A stretch of DNA of 8,462 bases from an uncultured Alistipes sp. (GTDB lineage Bacteria; Bacteroidota; Bacteroidia; Bacteroidales; Rikenellaceae): the NCBI GenBank assembly GCA_934754975.1, contig CAKVKI010000110.1:1-8462 (forward strand). Direction: 5' to 3'. Position numbers and translations under genes: made by a program. Each line of letters begins with the position of its first letter. Positions within the stretch are counted from its first letter, which is position 1. Of this stretch, positions 1 to 7,981 are shown piece by piece. The notes beneath the pieces were generated by a model. It was not told where the DNA came from and made no database searches. It saw nothing but the letters and a program-made list of their open reading frames with translations.

Positions 1-258
1 GACCAGCGTTATAACTTCCATCCGGTTTTCGAGGGGGTTACGTATGTATGGGCCGGTGCGAAAGGCAACGACAGCAGTCCCAGCGAGCTGAGCGGCCCTG
101 ATTATTACATCCTGACCGAGAACTTGTTTACCGGGGATGCCTATGGTCCTGAGAAGTTTAAATTCCACAGCGATTTTAATGGTAAGAAAGTCGATATCAC
201 CTTGATTATGTCCGGTGACGTGGAGAATTGTACGCATGTAATCGAGATCGTCGGCTAA
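1..258 (+). CDS. SusE/SusF-like outer-membrane protein, C-terminal end (partial)
   Basis: The 5' part lies outside the window; 85 codons and a TAA stop remain in frame 1. The tail aligns by eye with the last ~90 residues of both modules of the next gene: an R-Y-x-F/Y strand, a 'D/E-G-V/T' turn, a Gly/Asp/Ser-rich loop, a V-D-I-T-L-I-M-S strand and a closing short strand (HVIEIVG). This makes it a paralogue of the downstream SusE/F-like lipoprotein, probably a surface glycan-binding protein of the same PUL. Its stop is 14 bases before the next start, so the two are almost certainly co-transcribed. Its third codon positions are less GC-rich (53 of 85 by my count) than the genes that follow. Signal peptide and N-terminal domains cannot be seen. 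Family membership is inferred from homology to the neighbour; the ligand is unknown. Confidence 0.72.
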   Translation, partial: DQRYNFHPVFEGVTYVWAGAKGNDSSPSELSGPDYYILTENLFTGDAYGPEKFKFHSDFNGKKVDITLIMSGDVENCTHVIEIVG

Positions 259-272
259 AAATAATTGAACCT

Positions 273-2414
273 ATGAAAAATATACTGAATAAACTGGTTA
301 TTCTGCTGCTTGCGGGTTTTGCACTGGCTGCCTGTACCGAGCATACGGAATATGACGATACGGGCTTCAGCGCGGTTGAGAAACTGCACTATCCCTCGGA
401 CGGCTACGCCCTCGATCTGATCGAGCAGGCCGACGCCAACCTCTATTTCGAGTGGGAGGTCTCCAAAGTCGGAACTCCTGTCTACACCGTGGTTTTCCTC
501 GATGCGGCCAAGAAGGAGATCGGCCGTTACCTGGCCGACAACAACGGGCAGAAATCCTCGCTGAAAATGCTCCACAGCCAGCTCAATACGATTGCCGGGG
601 ACGCCGGCATCGAGCCTGACGCCGCGGGCGACCTCTATTGGACGGTCTGCGCCGGGCTGGGCGGAGCCGAACTGCTTTCGCCGGCCGAGCCGCACAAACT
701 CACCGTCAAGCGCTATGCTTCGATCGACGCGCCGTATCACCTCTACGTTACGGGCGAAGGCTCCGAGTTCGGCGAAGACCCTGCCGCAGCTAAACAGATG
801 CGCGAACTGGGCGACGGCAAGTTCGAGATTTACACCATGTTCACCGGCTCGTTCAGCTTCATCAACCGCAACGCAGCGGGCAGCAAGCGTACGTTCGGCG
901 TCGCCGAAGGCCGCCTGGTGGAAGGCGCCGACGCCGCAGGCACGGGCGACGGCGTTTACCGCGTATTGGTCGATTTCAAGGCGGGCGCCGTGAAGATGGA
1001 GAAGATCGAAAGCGTGAAGTACCATTGGTGCTGGACGCCCGATCCCGATGCCGTGATGGAATATGCCGGCAACGGTACCTGGAAGCGCGAGATCACCTGG
1101 GACGGCGACAACCGCTACCGTTTCGACGCGGTGATCGACGGCACGGATTATATCTGGGGCTATTCGTCGAGCAATATGAACGATTCGGACATGCCCGACG
1201 GCCTGACGGGTCCGCAGTATAAGCTGTCGATGCGCGAAACCGGCGATATCAATCAGTGGGACTACTCCTTCAAGCACATCGACGTGCTGAAGAACGTCAC
1301 CTGCACGATCGTCGTGGACTGCTCGCCCGAAGCAGAAGCATACTACCACCGTTACGAATTCGATTTCGCGCCCGAAGCCACTCCCGTGACGCTGCTTTCG
1401 CCCGAGGACAATACGTCCGTCGAGCTGAATGCGCAGGCGGGCGCCAAGCAGACCTTCTCGTGGAACAAGCTTCCCGATTCGGACCCTGCGGGCAAACTGA
1501 CGAGCTATACGCTGGTCTTCTATTCGGACGCCGCGCTGGAAAATGCCGTCGGCCGCAAGGAAGCGCAGTATAACGGCTCTGTGGACGTCTCCTTCTCCGA
1601 GCTGGAGTCGATCGCCGATGCGGCGGGCATTGCCGCCGAAGGCACGGGCGACCTGTACTGGGCCGTGGAGAGCAAACTGCTTTCGTGGACGGCGCTCTCT
1701 TCCGGCCGCAAGCTCACGGTTACCCGCATGAAGGGTATTCCCACCGCCGCCTACATTACGGGCGCCGCTTCGGAGTTCGGTTCCGGCTATCAGGCCCTCA
1801 AGGTGCTGGGCGCAGGCAAGTTCGAGATATTCACCAAGCTGACGACTGCCGGCGGCGGGTACAATTTCACCGACGGCGATACGGCCGACGCGCGCAAGTT
1901 CGTCGTCGAAGACGGCGCGATCAGGGAGAGCGCCGGAAGCGTCGTTCCGTCGGAGGAGGGCATCTATTACATCCTGCTGGACTTCGGTTCCGGCACGGCG
2001 AAATTCCAGAAGATCGAGAACATGCGTTACCTCTCGCCGAATGTCAAGAACCAGAATACGGACAAGCAGATCAAACTGCCCTACCAGGGCAACGGCGTCT
2101 GGTATGCCGCAGGCGTGGTGCCCTACCTGAGGGACTGGGACGACGACCGTTACTTCTACTGGGCCGAGGTGGACGGCGTGAAGACCAAGTTCGGCGCCAA
2201 TCCCGGCATGTCGGGCGACCTGAACACCAAACCTTCCGAGGACGATACGCGCTTCCGCGTATTCTGGCCGATCGCCGAAGTGGACAGCGACGATGCCGGT
2301 GCGTTCAAGATGCTCCACGCTTACCGCGGCAACGACTCCAAACGGGTGAATATCAAGCTCAACATGAGTCCCGATACGGAACACTACTACAATTATATCG
2401 AGTATCTGGATTAA
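273..2414 (+). CDS. SusE/SusF-like surface lipoprotein with two tandem modules
   Basis: Predicted outer-membrane lipoprotein of 713 residues that probably binds glycan for a SusC/D-type importer. The ATG at 273 is chosen because it directly begins a lipoprotein signal peptide: Lys2, a hydrophobic stretch and a lipobox LAAC with Cys21. An in-frame ATG at 228 lies inside the previous gene and adds no signal. Acidic residues after the cysteine (CTEHTEYDD) resemble the surface-export signal of Bacteroidota lipoproteins. The mature protein is an internal duplication. Module 1 (about 34-369) and module 2 (about 370-713) each contain a SusE-type Ig-like part ending in DLYW.V and KLTV.R, a middle beta domain (YVTG..SEFG, then KFEIYT near residue 183; YITGAASEFG, then KFEIFT near 516), and a C-terminal domain starting R-Y at 281 and 626. 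SusE and SusF are known starch-binding lipoproteins; binding of mannan here is inferred only from the GH76 neighbour. Intact, with no frameshift seen. Confidence 0.85.
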   Translation: MKNILNKLVILLLAGFALAACTEHTEYDDTGFSAVEKLHYPSDGYALDLIEQADANLYFEWEVSKVGTPVYTVVFLDAAKKEIGRYLADNNGQKSSLKMLHSQLNTIAGDAGIEPDAAGDLYWTVCAGLGGAELLSPAEPHKLTVKRYASIDAPYHLYVTGEGSEFGEDPAAAKQMRELGDGKFEIYTMFTGSFSFINRNAAGSKRTFGVAEGRLVEGADAAGTGDGVYRVLVDFKAGAVKMEKIESVKYHWCWTPDPDAVMEYAGNGTWKREITWDGDNRYRFDAVIDGTDYIWGYSSSNMNDSDMPDGLTGPQYKLSMRETGDINQWDYSFKHIDVLKNVTCTIVVDCSPEAEAYYHRYEFDFAPEATPVTLLSPEDNTSVELNAQAGAKQTFSWNKLPDSDPAGKLTSYTLVFYSDAALENAVGRKEAQYNGSVDVSFSELESIADAAGIAAEGTGDLYWAVESKLLSWTALSSGRKLTVTRMKGIPTAAYITGAASEFGSGYQALKVLGAGKFEIFTKLTTAGGGYNFTDGDTADARKFVVEDGAIRESAGSVVPSEEGIYYILLDFGSGTAKFQKIENMRYLSPNVKNQNTDKQIKLPYQGNGVWYAAGVVPYLRDWDDDRYFYWAEVDGVKTKFGANPGMSGDLNTKPSEDDTRFRVFWPIAEVDSDDAGAFKMLHAYRGNDSKRVNIKLNMSPDTEHYYNYIEYLD

Positions 2415-2422
2415 CCAACTCT

Positions 2423-2461
2423 CCGGGGGTGGCGCATCCCGAAAGGCGTGCCCCCCCCCGG
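2423..2461 (+). other. GC-rich intergenic hairpin with a C9 tract
   Basis: Between the SusE/F-like gene and the GH76 gene an imperfect hairpin can form. CCGGGGG (2423-2429) faces CCCCC (2454-2458) and GG (2460-2461), with C2459 bulged. After a T/C mismatch, GGCGC (2431-2435) pairs with GTGCC (2448-2452), including one G-U pair. The loop is 12 bases. No T-run follows, so it does not look like an intrinsic terminator; an mRNA-stabilising or processing element, or partial attenuation between two operon genes, is more likely. The run of nine C (2451-2459) is prone to slippage and to sequencing error, so its exact length is uncertain. Confidence 0.5.
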
Positions 2462-2479
2462 TTAATAAACGACAGACTT

Positions 2480-3691
2480 ATGAAAAAATACATTTTAGCG
2501 CTTACCGCCGCGGCGACCCTGCTGGGAGCCTGCGAGGTGGACGACAAATACTACGGCAAAGAGGTGGTGGATCCGGCCGAGAAGCTCGCACCTGCTTACG
2601 AAGAGGACTGGACCGCCCATGCCGACAAGATCGACGAGAAGCTGATCGATAATTTCATGAACACCGACCGCGGTACCTTCTGGTCCACGGACGGCGACCG
2701 GGAAAGCGGTTCGACCTACTGCTACTGGCCGCAGGCTCATGCGATGGACGTGCTGATCGACGCCTACCTGCGTATTCCCGAGGGCGACGCCCGCCGCGAC
2801 ACCTATGCGGGTTACATGTCCAGGTGGTACGACAACAAAGGCAACAACTACGGCAACAGCTATTGGGGTACTTACGGTTTCGGCAACGGTTACACCGACG
2901 ACTCGGAGTGGATTATCCTGACGCTGATCCGCATGTACGAGGCTACCGGGGTGCAGAAGTACCTCGACGCCGCGGCCGCGACCTACAAGGAGACGGTGAT
3001 CGCCCGCTGGACCGACGACGAGAACGGCGGTGGCATTCGCTGGAGCTTCGATAAGGAGAACAGCAAGAACGCCTGCTCGAACGGTCCGGGCGCCCTCTGC
3101 GCTATGCGCCTGTGGGCCAACAGCCCCGAAGGAGCCGAGAGGGATCAGTATCTGGCCGATGCGAAGAAGATTTACAACTGGCTCAGCTCGACGCTCTACA
3201 ATCCGCTGACGGGCGCCGTGGCCGACAACATGAAGAACGGCGTAATCAACGGCGGTGCGCTGACTTATAACCAGGGCACGTTCCTGGGCGCCGCGCACGA
3301 ACTTTACAAAGCTACGGGCGACGCCAAATACATGACCGACGCGGCACGCGCGGCACGCTACACCATAAAGTCGATGGTGACCAACGGGGTGCTGAACAAC
3401 GAGGGCTCGGGCGACAACGCGCTTTTCAAAGGGATTTTCGTCCGCTACGCGATGAACGTCTGGAAAGACGCTTCGGTCGATAAGGCCGATGCGGGTCTGC
3501 GGCGCGAGATCGAGGAGTTCCTGATCTACAACGGGCTGGTCTGCTGGCGCGACGGCGTGGACAAGTCGGAGGGATCGAAGTGGTTCTTCGGTTCGTTCTG
3601 GGGCGCTCCCGGTTCGTCGTGGGACGGCCGCCTGAACGAGCAGGTCAGCGCTTCGACGATGATCGAGGCCATGGCGCTGCTGATCGAGTAG
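2480..3691 (+). CDS. GH76 family glycoside hydrolase, predicted alpha-1,6-mannanase (lipoprotein)
   Basis: Predicted endo-acting alpha-1,6-mannanase of 403 residues that would cut the backbone of fungal-type mannan at the cell surface or in the periplasm. The start at 2480 gives a lipoprotein signal peptide (MKKYILALTAAATLLGAC, Cys18) followed by acidic residues (EVDD), compatible with outer-membrane anchoring. GH76 hallmarks visible: the adjacent catalytic aspartates in YTDDSEW (Asp140, Asp141), aromatic-rich repeats typical of an (alpha/alpha)6 barrel, and TYNQG at 262-266 followed by a helix ending LYKATGD. Length fits a single GH76 domain plus signal. It lies 65 bases after the SusE/F-like gene on the same strand and is the last gene of the operon, followed by a terminator. 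Family assignment is confident from the motifs; substrate and endo mode are inferred from characterised relatives. Intact. Confidence 0.9.
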   Translation: MKKYILALTAAATLLGACEVDDKYYGKEVVDPAEKLAPAYEEDWTAHADKIDEKLIDNFMNTDRGTFWSTDGDRESGSTYCYWPQAHAMDVLIDAYLRIPEGDARRDTYAGYMSRWYDNKGNNYGNSYWGTYGFGNGYTDDSEWIILTLIRMYEATGVQKYLDAAAATYKETVIARWTDDENGGGIRWSFDKENSKNACSNGPGALCAMRLWANSPEGAERDQYLADAKKIYNWLSSTLYNPLTGAVADNMKNGVINGGALTYNQGTFLGAAHELYKATGDAKYMTDAARAARYTIKSMVTNGVLNNEGSGDNALFKGIFVRYAMNVWKDASVDKADAGLRREIEEFLIYNGLVCWRDGVDKSEGSKWFFGSFWGAPGSSWDGRLNEQVSASTMIEAMALLIE

Positions 3692-3717
3692 GGCGCAAGG
3701 TCCTCAGGACAGGAAAG

Positions 3718-3747
3718 AGAAAGAGCGGGTTTCGGCCCGCTCTTTCT
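3718..3747 (+). terminator. Intrinsic terminator of the SusE/F-GH76 operon
   Basis: A perfect 12-bp stem (3718-3729 with 3736-3747) closes a 6-base TTTCGG loop. The core is AAAGAGCGGG against CCCGCTCTTT. It begins 26 bases after the GH76 stop. The 3' arm itself is T-rich (CTCTTTCTTCG) but no long U-tract follows. The A-rich 5' arm means the same hairpin has a T-rich arm on the minus strand as well, so it could also stop transcription from the convergent HTCS gene. Confidence 0.85.
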
Positions 3748-3756
3748 TCGTTTGAT

Positions 3757-3888
3757 ATGCTCCGCCGGATGCCATGTCGTAGCTGTGCCGGCTGTTATGC
3801 CGGAACTTCGCCGGATGTGATGTCGTAGCTGTGGCGGCTGATATGCCGGAACTCCGCTGGATACTATGCCGGAGATTCGCTGGGCGTT
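3757..3888. repeat. 23-bp-period tandem repeat (minisatellite) between convergent genes
   Basis: Five full 23-bp units begin with ATG at 3774, 3797, 3820, 3843 and 3866, preceded by a 17-bp shortened unit at 3757-3773; a further start at 3889 decays within a few bases. Two sub-types exist. Type A begins ATGCCGGA (3797, 3843, 3866; the shortened copy resembles it). Type B begins ATGTCGTAGCTGTG (3774, 3820; 21 of 23 identical). Order is A(short)-B-A-B-A-A, so a 46-bp B-A unit is itself duplicated (3774-3819 and 3820-3865). The period is not a multiple of three, so it is not a coding repeat. The last unit ends on the HTCS stop codon (3887-3889, minus strand). Confidence 0.9.
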
Positions 3889-6800
3889 ATGCCGACTGCC
3901 CGGTCGCATCTTCGCTCTCTTCGCCCACCTCCTGCCGGATCTGCGAGAGCTTCTCCTTGCGGTAGACTTTGGGCGTGCAGCCGTATTTGGCGGCGAAGCA
4001 TTTGAAGAAGGTGCCCCGGTTTACGAAGCCTGCCTTGTAGATGATTTCGTCGATCGAGAGTTTCGTGGTCGTGAGCAGTTGTTCGGCCTTGGCCAGCCGG
4101 TACTCCTTGATGATGCTGGTCGGCGTCTGGTTGAGGATGCCCTCCAGGCGGCGGTAGAGGTTGCGGATGCTCACGCCCAATTTGTCGGCGATGAATTTGG
4201 TCGAGATCTCCGTGTTAGAGATGTTGTCGTTGATAATCTTCAGCATCCGGTCGATGAACTCCTTGTCGTCCTGGTGGAGCATGCGCCCGTCGGAAAGCTC
4301 GAAGGCGCTGATCGAGGACTTGTAATAGTCCTTGAGCGATCGGTTGCGCCGGAGCAGCTGCTCGGTCACGGCTTTGAGGTATTCGACGTTGAACGGAAGC
4401 GTCAGGCAGATGTCCGCGCCCGATTCCACGCCCTTGATGCGCTCGTCGATCTGCTGGGCCGTCGAGAGCAGGATGACCGGGATGTGCGAGGTCAGCTTGC
4501 CCTGCTTGATGAACTGAATGAGCGACAGGCAGTCGGACTGCTCGGAGAGCGCGTCGCAGATGACGATGTCGGGGTGCATCTGTTTCAGCAGCTCGATCAT
4601 TTCGGTTTTTCCCGACGGCATCTTGATGTTGTAGTCCGCGGCGAAAAGCTCGGCCACGAAATTCATGATCTCCGAATTGTCGTTGACGATGAATACCGTC
4701 CTGCGGTTTTTGTCGAACGTAAATTCGCGCTGCGTCACGGTCGGGAGCGGCAGCCCGTACTCTTTGACGATCGGCACGATGTTGTCTGCGGCCGGGGCGT
4801 TCTCGGGCGTGACTTTCAGCTGCGGGAGCAGCACGGTGAAGGTCGTCTGCGCGTTGGGGGTGCTTTCGACCCTGATTTCGCCCTGCATGCGGACCACGAT
4901 GCTGTGGCAGATCGCCAGACGCAGGTCGCCCTGAAACGAGAGTCCGCGTTCGCTCTTGCGTTCGAAATAATCGAGTACGCGGTAGCGGTCGAAAATCGCT
5001 TCGATATCTTCGAGATTGACGCCTACGCTGTCATTGGAGGCCGAAATGAGGAGTTTGCCGTTGTCGTTGCGGATCGTAAGGCTTACCGTGCCGTTGTAGG
5101 GCGTGTGTTTGAAGGCATTGGACAGCAGGGTGTTGAGAATCGTCGAAAGTCCCTCGCGGTCGGTCGGCCATACGAGGTTGCGCTCGATATCCAGCTGGCA
5201 GTGGATGCTGTTCTGCTGCGAATATTCGCCGAAGGTCTCGGCCATGCTCTGCGCGATATCGGCCACGGGCACCAGTTCGATGTTTTCGCTTTCGTCGTTC
5301 TGCCCCGTGCGGATGCCGCGGAACTCGTGGAGCATGTAGATCAGGTCGTGCAGTTTCGAGACGTTCTGCCGGATGGTCTGCGCGTATTTGAGAACATAGG
5401 GGTCCGCTTTGCGGTAGGCGAGTATCTGCTGGCAGGGGGCCGATATCATCGTCAGCGGCATCGACAGCTCCTGCGTGATGTTCGAGAAGAAGCGCATCTT
5501 CGACTCGTAGACCTCTTCCTTGCGCCGGATTTCGAGCCGCTGCAGCTTCTCGGCGCGGCGGCGGCGGTAGCGGAGCAGGTAATGGCGGATGACGCCCCCG
5601 ATGACGGCCAGCATCAGCAGCACGTAGAGACATTTGGCCGCTGCGGTCGCATACCACGCCGGTTTGAGCCGTATCGGCAGCGAATAGACCGGACTTTCGG
5701 CCCCGGTGATGTTGTTGCGGTAACGCACGTCGAGCCGGTAGGAGCCGGCAGGAAGATCGGCGAACGAGAGCTGCGACGACGCGCTGACCCACTGGTCGTT
5801 GTAGCCGTCCAGGCGGCTGTAGTAGGTGTAGTTGCTGCCGTTCACGTAGTCGAGCGCCGAGACCGTGATCTCGAAGATGCGCTGTCCGTGCCTGAGCGTC
5901 AGCACGCCGTCGCGGGAGAGCATGTCGCCGATGTTGCGGATGCCGTCGTTGAGCCGGATGTCGCGGAACAGCATCGGCGGATTGTACTCCTGTTCGCGGA
6001 AGCCCGTCTCCTCGATGCTCACCAGGCCGTTGATGCCGCCGAAGAAGAGGATGCCCGTGCGCGGGTCGGCGAAACAGGCGCCGTCGCTGTATTCGATGGT
6101 GTTCAGCCCGTACGAATAACCGTAAGTCACCACATAGCCCGTGCGGGGCGAATACTGCACCAGACCGCGGTTGGTACTCAGCCAGAGATCGCCCTTGCGG
6201 TCTTCGAGAATCCCGTGTACGGTGTTGCGGATGCCCGGGACGAGCGATGTCGAATCCTGCCTGAATTCGATCAGTCCGCCGCTCGTGCCGAACCACATGG
6301 TGCCGTCGCCGCTGCGGTGGATGGCGAAGATGTCGTTGGCGATGGCGCTGCGGCCCTCGTCGAATTTGAAGACTTCGCTGCTGTCGCCGGCGATGTCGTA
6401 GCGGACCGCGCCGCCGCCGCGGTTGCCGAACCACATCGCCGAATCGTTTTCGGGGTAAAGCGTGAAGAAGAAATTTTTGATCTCCAGTTCGTCGTTGAAA
6501 TGCAGTTGTTCGACCCCGCGTATCGAGGGTTGCGCCGCCGTGCCGCCCAGCGTTACGCGGAATACGCCGCAGCCCACCGTGGCGACCCACAGCGTGTCGG
6601 GCGAAGTCTCGTACAGGGCGTGTATGTATTTGAGCGGCGCCGGGGTGCGGAGCGTGCGGATGCGCCGGTCGCGGTACGAATAGTAATTCAGCCCTTCGCC
6701 GTCGGTGCCGATCCACAGCAGGTCGCGTTTGCTCCGTGCGAAGGCGTATACCGAGTTGTCGAGCAGTTCGCTGTTGTTCGCCGTGATCTGCTGTACGTGC

Positions 6801-7945
6801 GCCGGGGAGAATTCCTTGCGGTGGTAGAAGTCGGCGATCCGCAGGATGCCTTCGCCCTTGGTGGCTATCCAAAGCGTCTGCTGGTCGTCGATGTAAAGCG
6901 CGCGGACGGGCTTCGAGAGGTTGTAGGGCAGTTCGTTGAAGGTGATCGAGCGGAACGCCGTGGCGTTGCGCGTGTGCTGGTAGAGTCCCTGTCCGTCGGT
7001 GCCGATCCACACGATCTCCTGCCGGGCGTCGCGCAGCAGCGAGAATACGCCGCAGGGGATGTTGATGTGTTCGGTGGCGTATTTCACGCTTTGTTCGGGC
7101 GTGGTGCGCAGCCGGATGACGCCGTTGGTGTAGAACGAGACGATGTAGTCGCCGCCGTCGCGGACGATGCTCGACACGCTGCCCATGCGCGCCATCTCGT
7201 CGCTCATGTCTTTGTTGTAGATCAGGCGGCGTTCCCGGATGTCGAATTCGTAGAATATGTGTTTTTCGTCGATGAAGAAGCCGCTGCCGTTTTCGGCGAA
7301 CGCGTATTCGGGGTTCGAGACCGTGGGGAACCTTTCGGGCTGTCCGATGCCGATGCGGTCGTTGTTCCCGTCCGGGAATGTGACCGGTATGCGGAAGATG
7401 CCTTTGCGGGAGAATACCCACAGGGCGCCGTCGTCGTCCAGCTGCATGGCGAGGATGTCGGCGTAATCGATACCGGACATGGGCTGTACGGAACTGAACC
7501 GGCGCGTCGCCGGATTGTAATAGCTGAATTTGTTGTCCTGCGTGACGACGATCACCTCGTCGCTGCGGCGTGTCACGATTCTGTACATCCCCTGGAAGTC
7601 CGGGTGGCGTTCGACCCGCTTGCTGTCGGGGTCGAAGAGGTCCAGTCCGTAGTTGGTGCGGATCCAGAAGAGCGAGTCGGCGGTGACGGCGATCTCCTCG
7701 ATGAGGTTTCCCGACAGCGGGGTTTCTCCACCCCAGTCGTTCGGAAAGAGCCGCATCCGCTCTCCGTCCCACATATTCAGGCCGTCGCAGCTTCCGACCC
7801 AGATGAATCCGTGCTTGTCCTGGGCCAGCGAAAGTATGGCGTTGTTCGATATCCCTTCGCGGCTCGATATCTGCCGCAGGTTGCTCGCATGGGCTGTCGT
7901 ACAGAACAGCAGAAGCAGCCAGGCCAGACCGGTTTTTGGTTTCAT
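3887..7945 (-). CDS. Hybrid two-component system regulator (HTCS) with degenerate phosphotransfer sites
   Basis: Membrane-bound sensor and transcription factor of 1352 residues, expected to detect an oligosaccharide in the periplasm and control the PUL. Order: signal peptide (1-20, cut after AHA); two-propeller-type sensor with many Reg_prop repeats (WVGSCDGLN, WIGTDGQGL, WIGTDGEGL, MWFGTSGG); Y_Y_Y domain (about 690-757); membrane helix (about 768-786); HisKA-like (about 814-880); HATPase-like (about 905-1050); receiver (about 1083-1200); AraC-type HTH domain (about 1226-1330) with GF.N...F...F...G..P..YR intact. Oddities: the H-box reads FFSNITQELSMP, with Gln825 where the phospho-acceptor His belongs. 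The N-box is kept (LLSNAFKHT, Asn943), but the G1 box is NDSVGV (971-976) and the G2 box is QGDLRLAI. The receiver keeps Asp1131 but has ND for the acidic pair (1088-1089) and LPF for KPF (Leu1183). The frame is open throughout, so this is not simple decay. Convergent with the GH76 operon; divergent from the GDSL gene. Confidence 0.93.
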   Translation of the reverse strand: MKPKTGLAWLLLLFCTTAHASNLRQISSREGISNNAILSLAQDKHGFIWVGSCDGLNMWDGERMRLFPNDWGGETPLSGNLIEEIAVTADSLFWIRTNYGLDLFDPDSKRVERHPDFQGMYRIVTRRSDEVIVVTQDNKFSYYNPATRRFSSVQPMSGIDYADILAMQLDDDGALWVFSRKGIFRIPVTFPDGNNDRIGIGQPERFPTVSNPEYAFAENGSGFFIDEKHIFYEFDIRERRLIYNKDMSDEMARMGSVSSIVRDGGDYIVSFYTNGVIRLRTTPEQSVKYATEHINIPCGVFSLLRDARQEIVWIGTDGQGLYQHTRNATAFRSITFNELPYNLSKPVRALYIDDQQTLWIATKGEGILRIADFYHRKEFSPAHVQQITANNSELLDNSVYAFARSKRDLLWIGTDGEGLNYYSYRDRRIRTLRTPAPLKYIHALYETSPDTLWVATVGCGVFRVTLGGTAAQPSIRGVEQLHFNDELEIKNFFFTLYPENDSAMWFGNRGGGAVRYDIAGDSSEVFKFDEGRSAIANDIFAIHRSGDGTMWFGTSGGLIEFRQDSTSLVPGIRNTVHGILEDRKGDLWLSTNRGLVQYSPRTGYVVTYGYSYGLNTIEYSDGACFADPRTGILFFGGINGLVSIEETGFREQEYNPPMLFRDIRLNDGIRNIGDMLSRDGVLTLRHGQRIFEITVSALDYVNGSNYTYYSRLDGYNDQWVSASSQLSFADLPAGSYRLDVRYRNNITGAESPVYSLPIRLKPAWYATAAAKCLYVLLMLAVIGGVIRHYLLRYRRRRAEKLQRLEIRRKEEVYESKMRFFSNITQELSMPLTMISAPCQQILAYRKADPYVLKYAQTIRQNVSKLHDLIYMLHEFRGIRTGQNDESENIELVPVADIAQSMAETFGEYSQQNSIHCQLDIERNLVWPTDREGLSTILNTLLSNAFKHTPYNGTVSLTIRNDNGKLLISASNDSVGVNLEDIEAIFDRYRVLDYFERKSERGLSFQGDLRLAICHSIVVRMQGEIRVESTPNAQTTFTVLLPQLKVTPENAPAADNIVPIVKEYGLPLPTVTQREFTFDKNRRTVFIVNDNSEIMNFVAELFAADYNIKMPSGKTEMIELLKQMHPDIVICDALSEQSDCLSLIQFIKQGKLTSHIPVILLSTAQQIDERIKGVESGADICLTLPFNVEYLKAVTEQLLRRNRSLKDYYKSSISAFELSDGRMLHQDDKEFIDRMLKIINDNISNTEISTKFIADKLGVSIRNLYRRLEGILNQTPTSIIKEYRLAKAEQLLTTTKLSIDEIIYKAGFVNRGTFFKCFAAKYGCTPKVYRKEKLSQIRQEVGEESEDATGQSA

Positions 7946-7981
7946 GGGAGGTTTCGGTTAAACAGTTTGAACTTTTTTGTG

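Noticed and set aside
228..272. An earlier start for the SusE/F-like lipoprotein at 228
   Set aside because: It lies within the previous coding region and would put 15 charged residues before a standard lipoprotein signal peptide.
255..2384. A 709-codon open frame on the minus strand opposite the SusE/F-like gene
   Set aside because: It is a shadow of a clearly coding lipoprotein gene; the product has no signal, domain or plausible composition.
2423..2461. Intrinsic terminator splitting the operon before the GH76 gene
   Set aside because: The hairpin is imperfect and is followed by GTTAATAAAC rather than a T-run; the genes are close and functionally linked.
1685..2479. An N-terminal extension of the GH76 frame running back into the SusE/F-like gene
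   Set aside because: It reads the upstream gene out of frame as Arg/Gly-rich sequence; the lipoprotein signal peptide at 2480 marks the true start.
3757..3888. CRISPR array
   Set aside because: Units are directly contiguous 23-bp tandem copies with no unique spacers, and there are no cas genes nearby.
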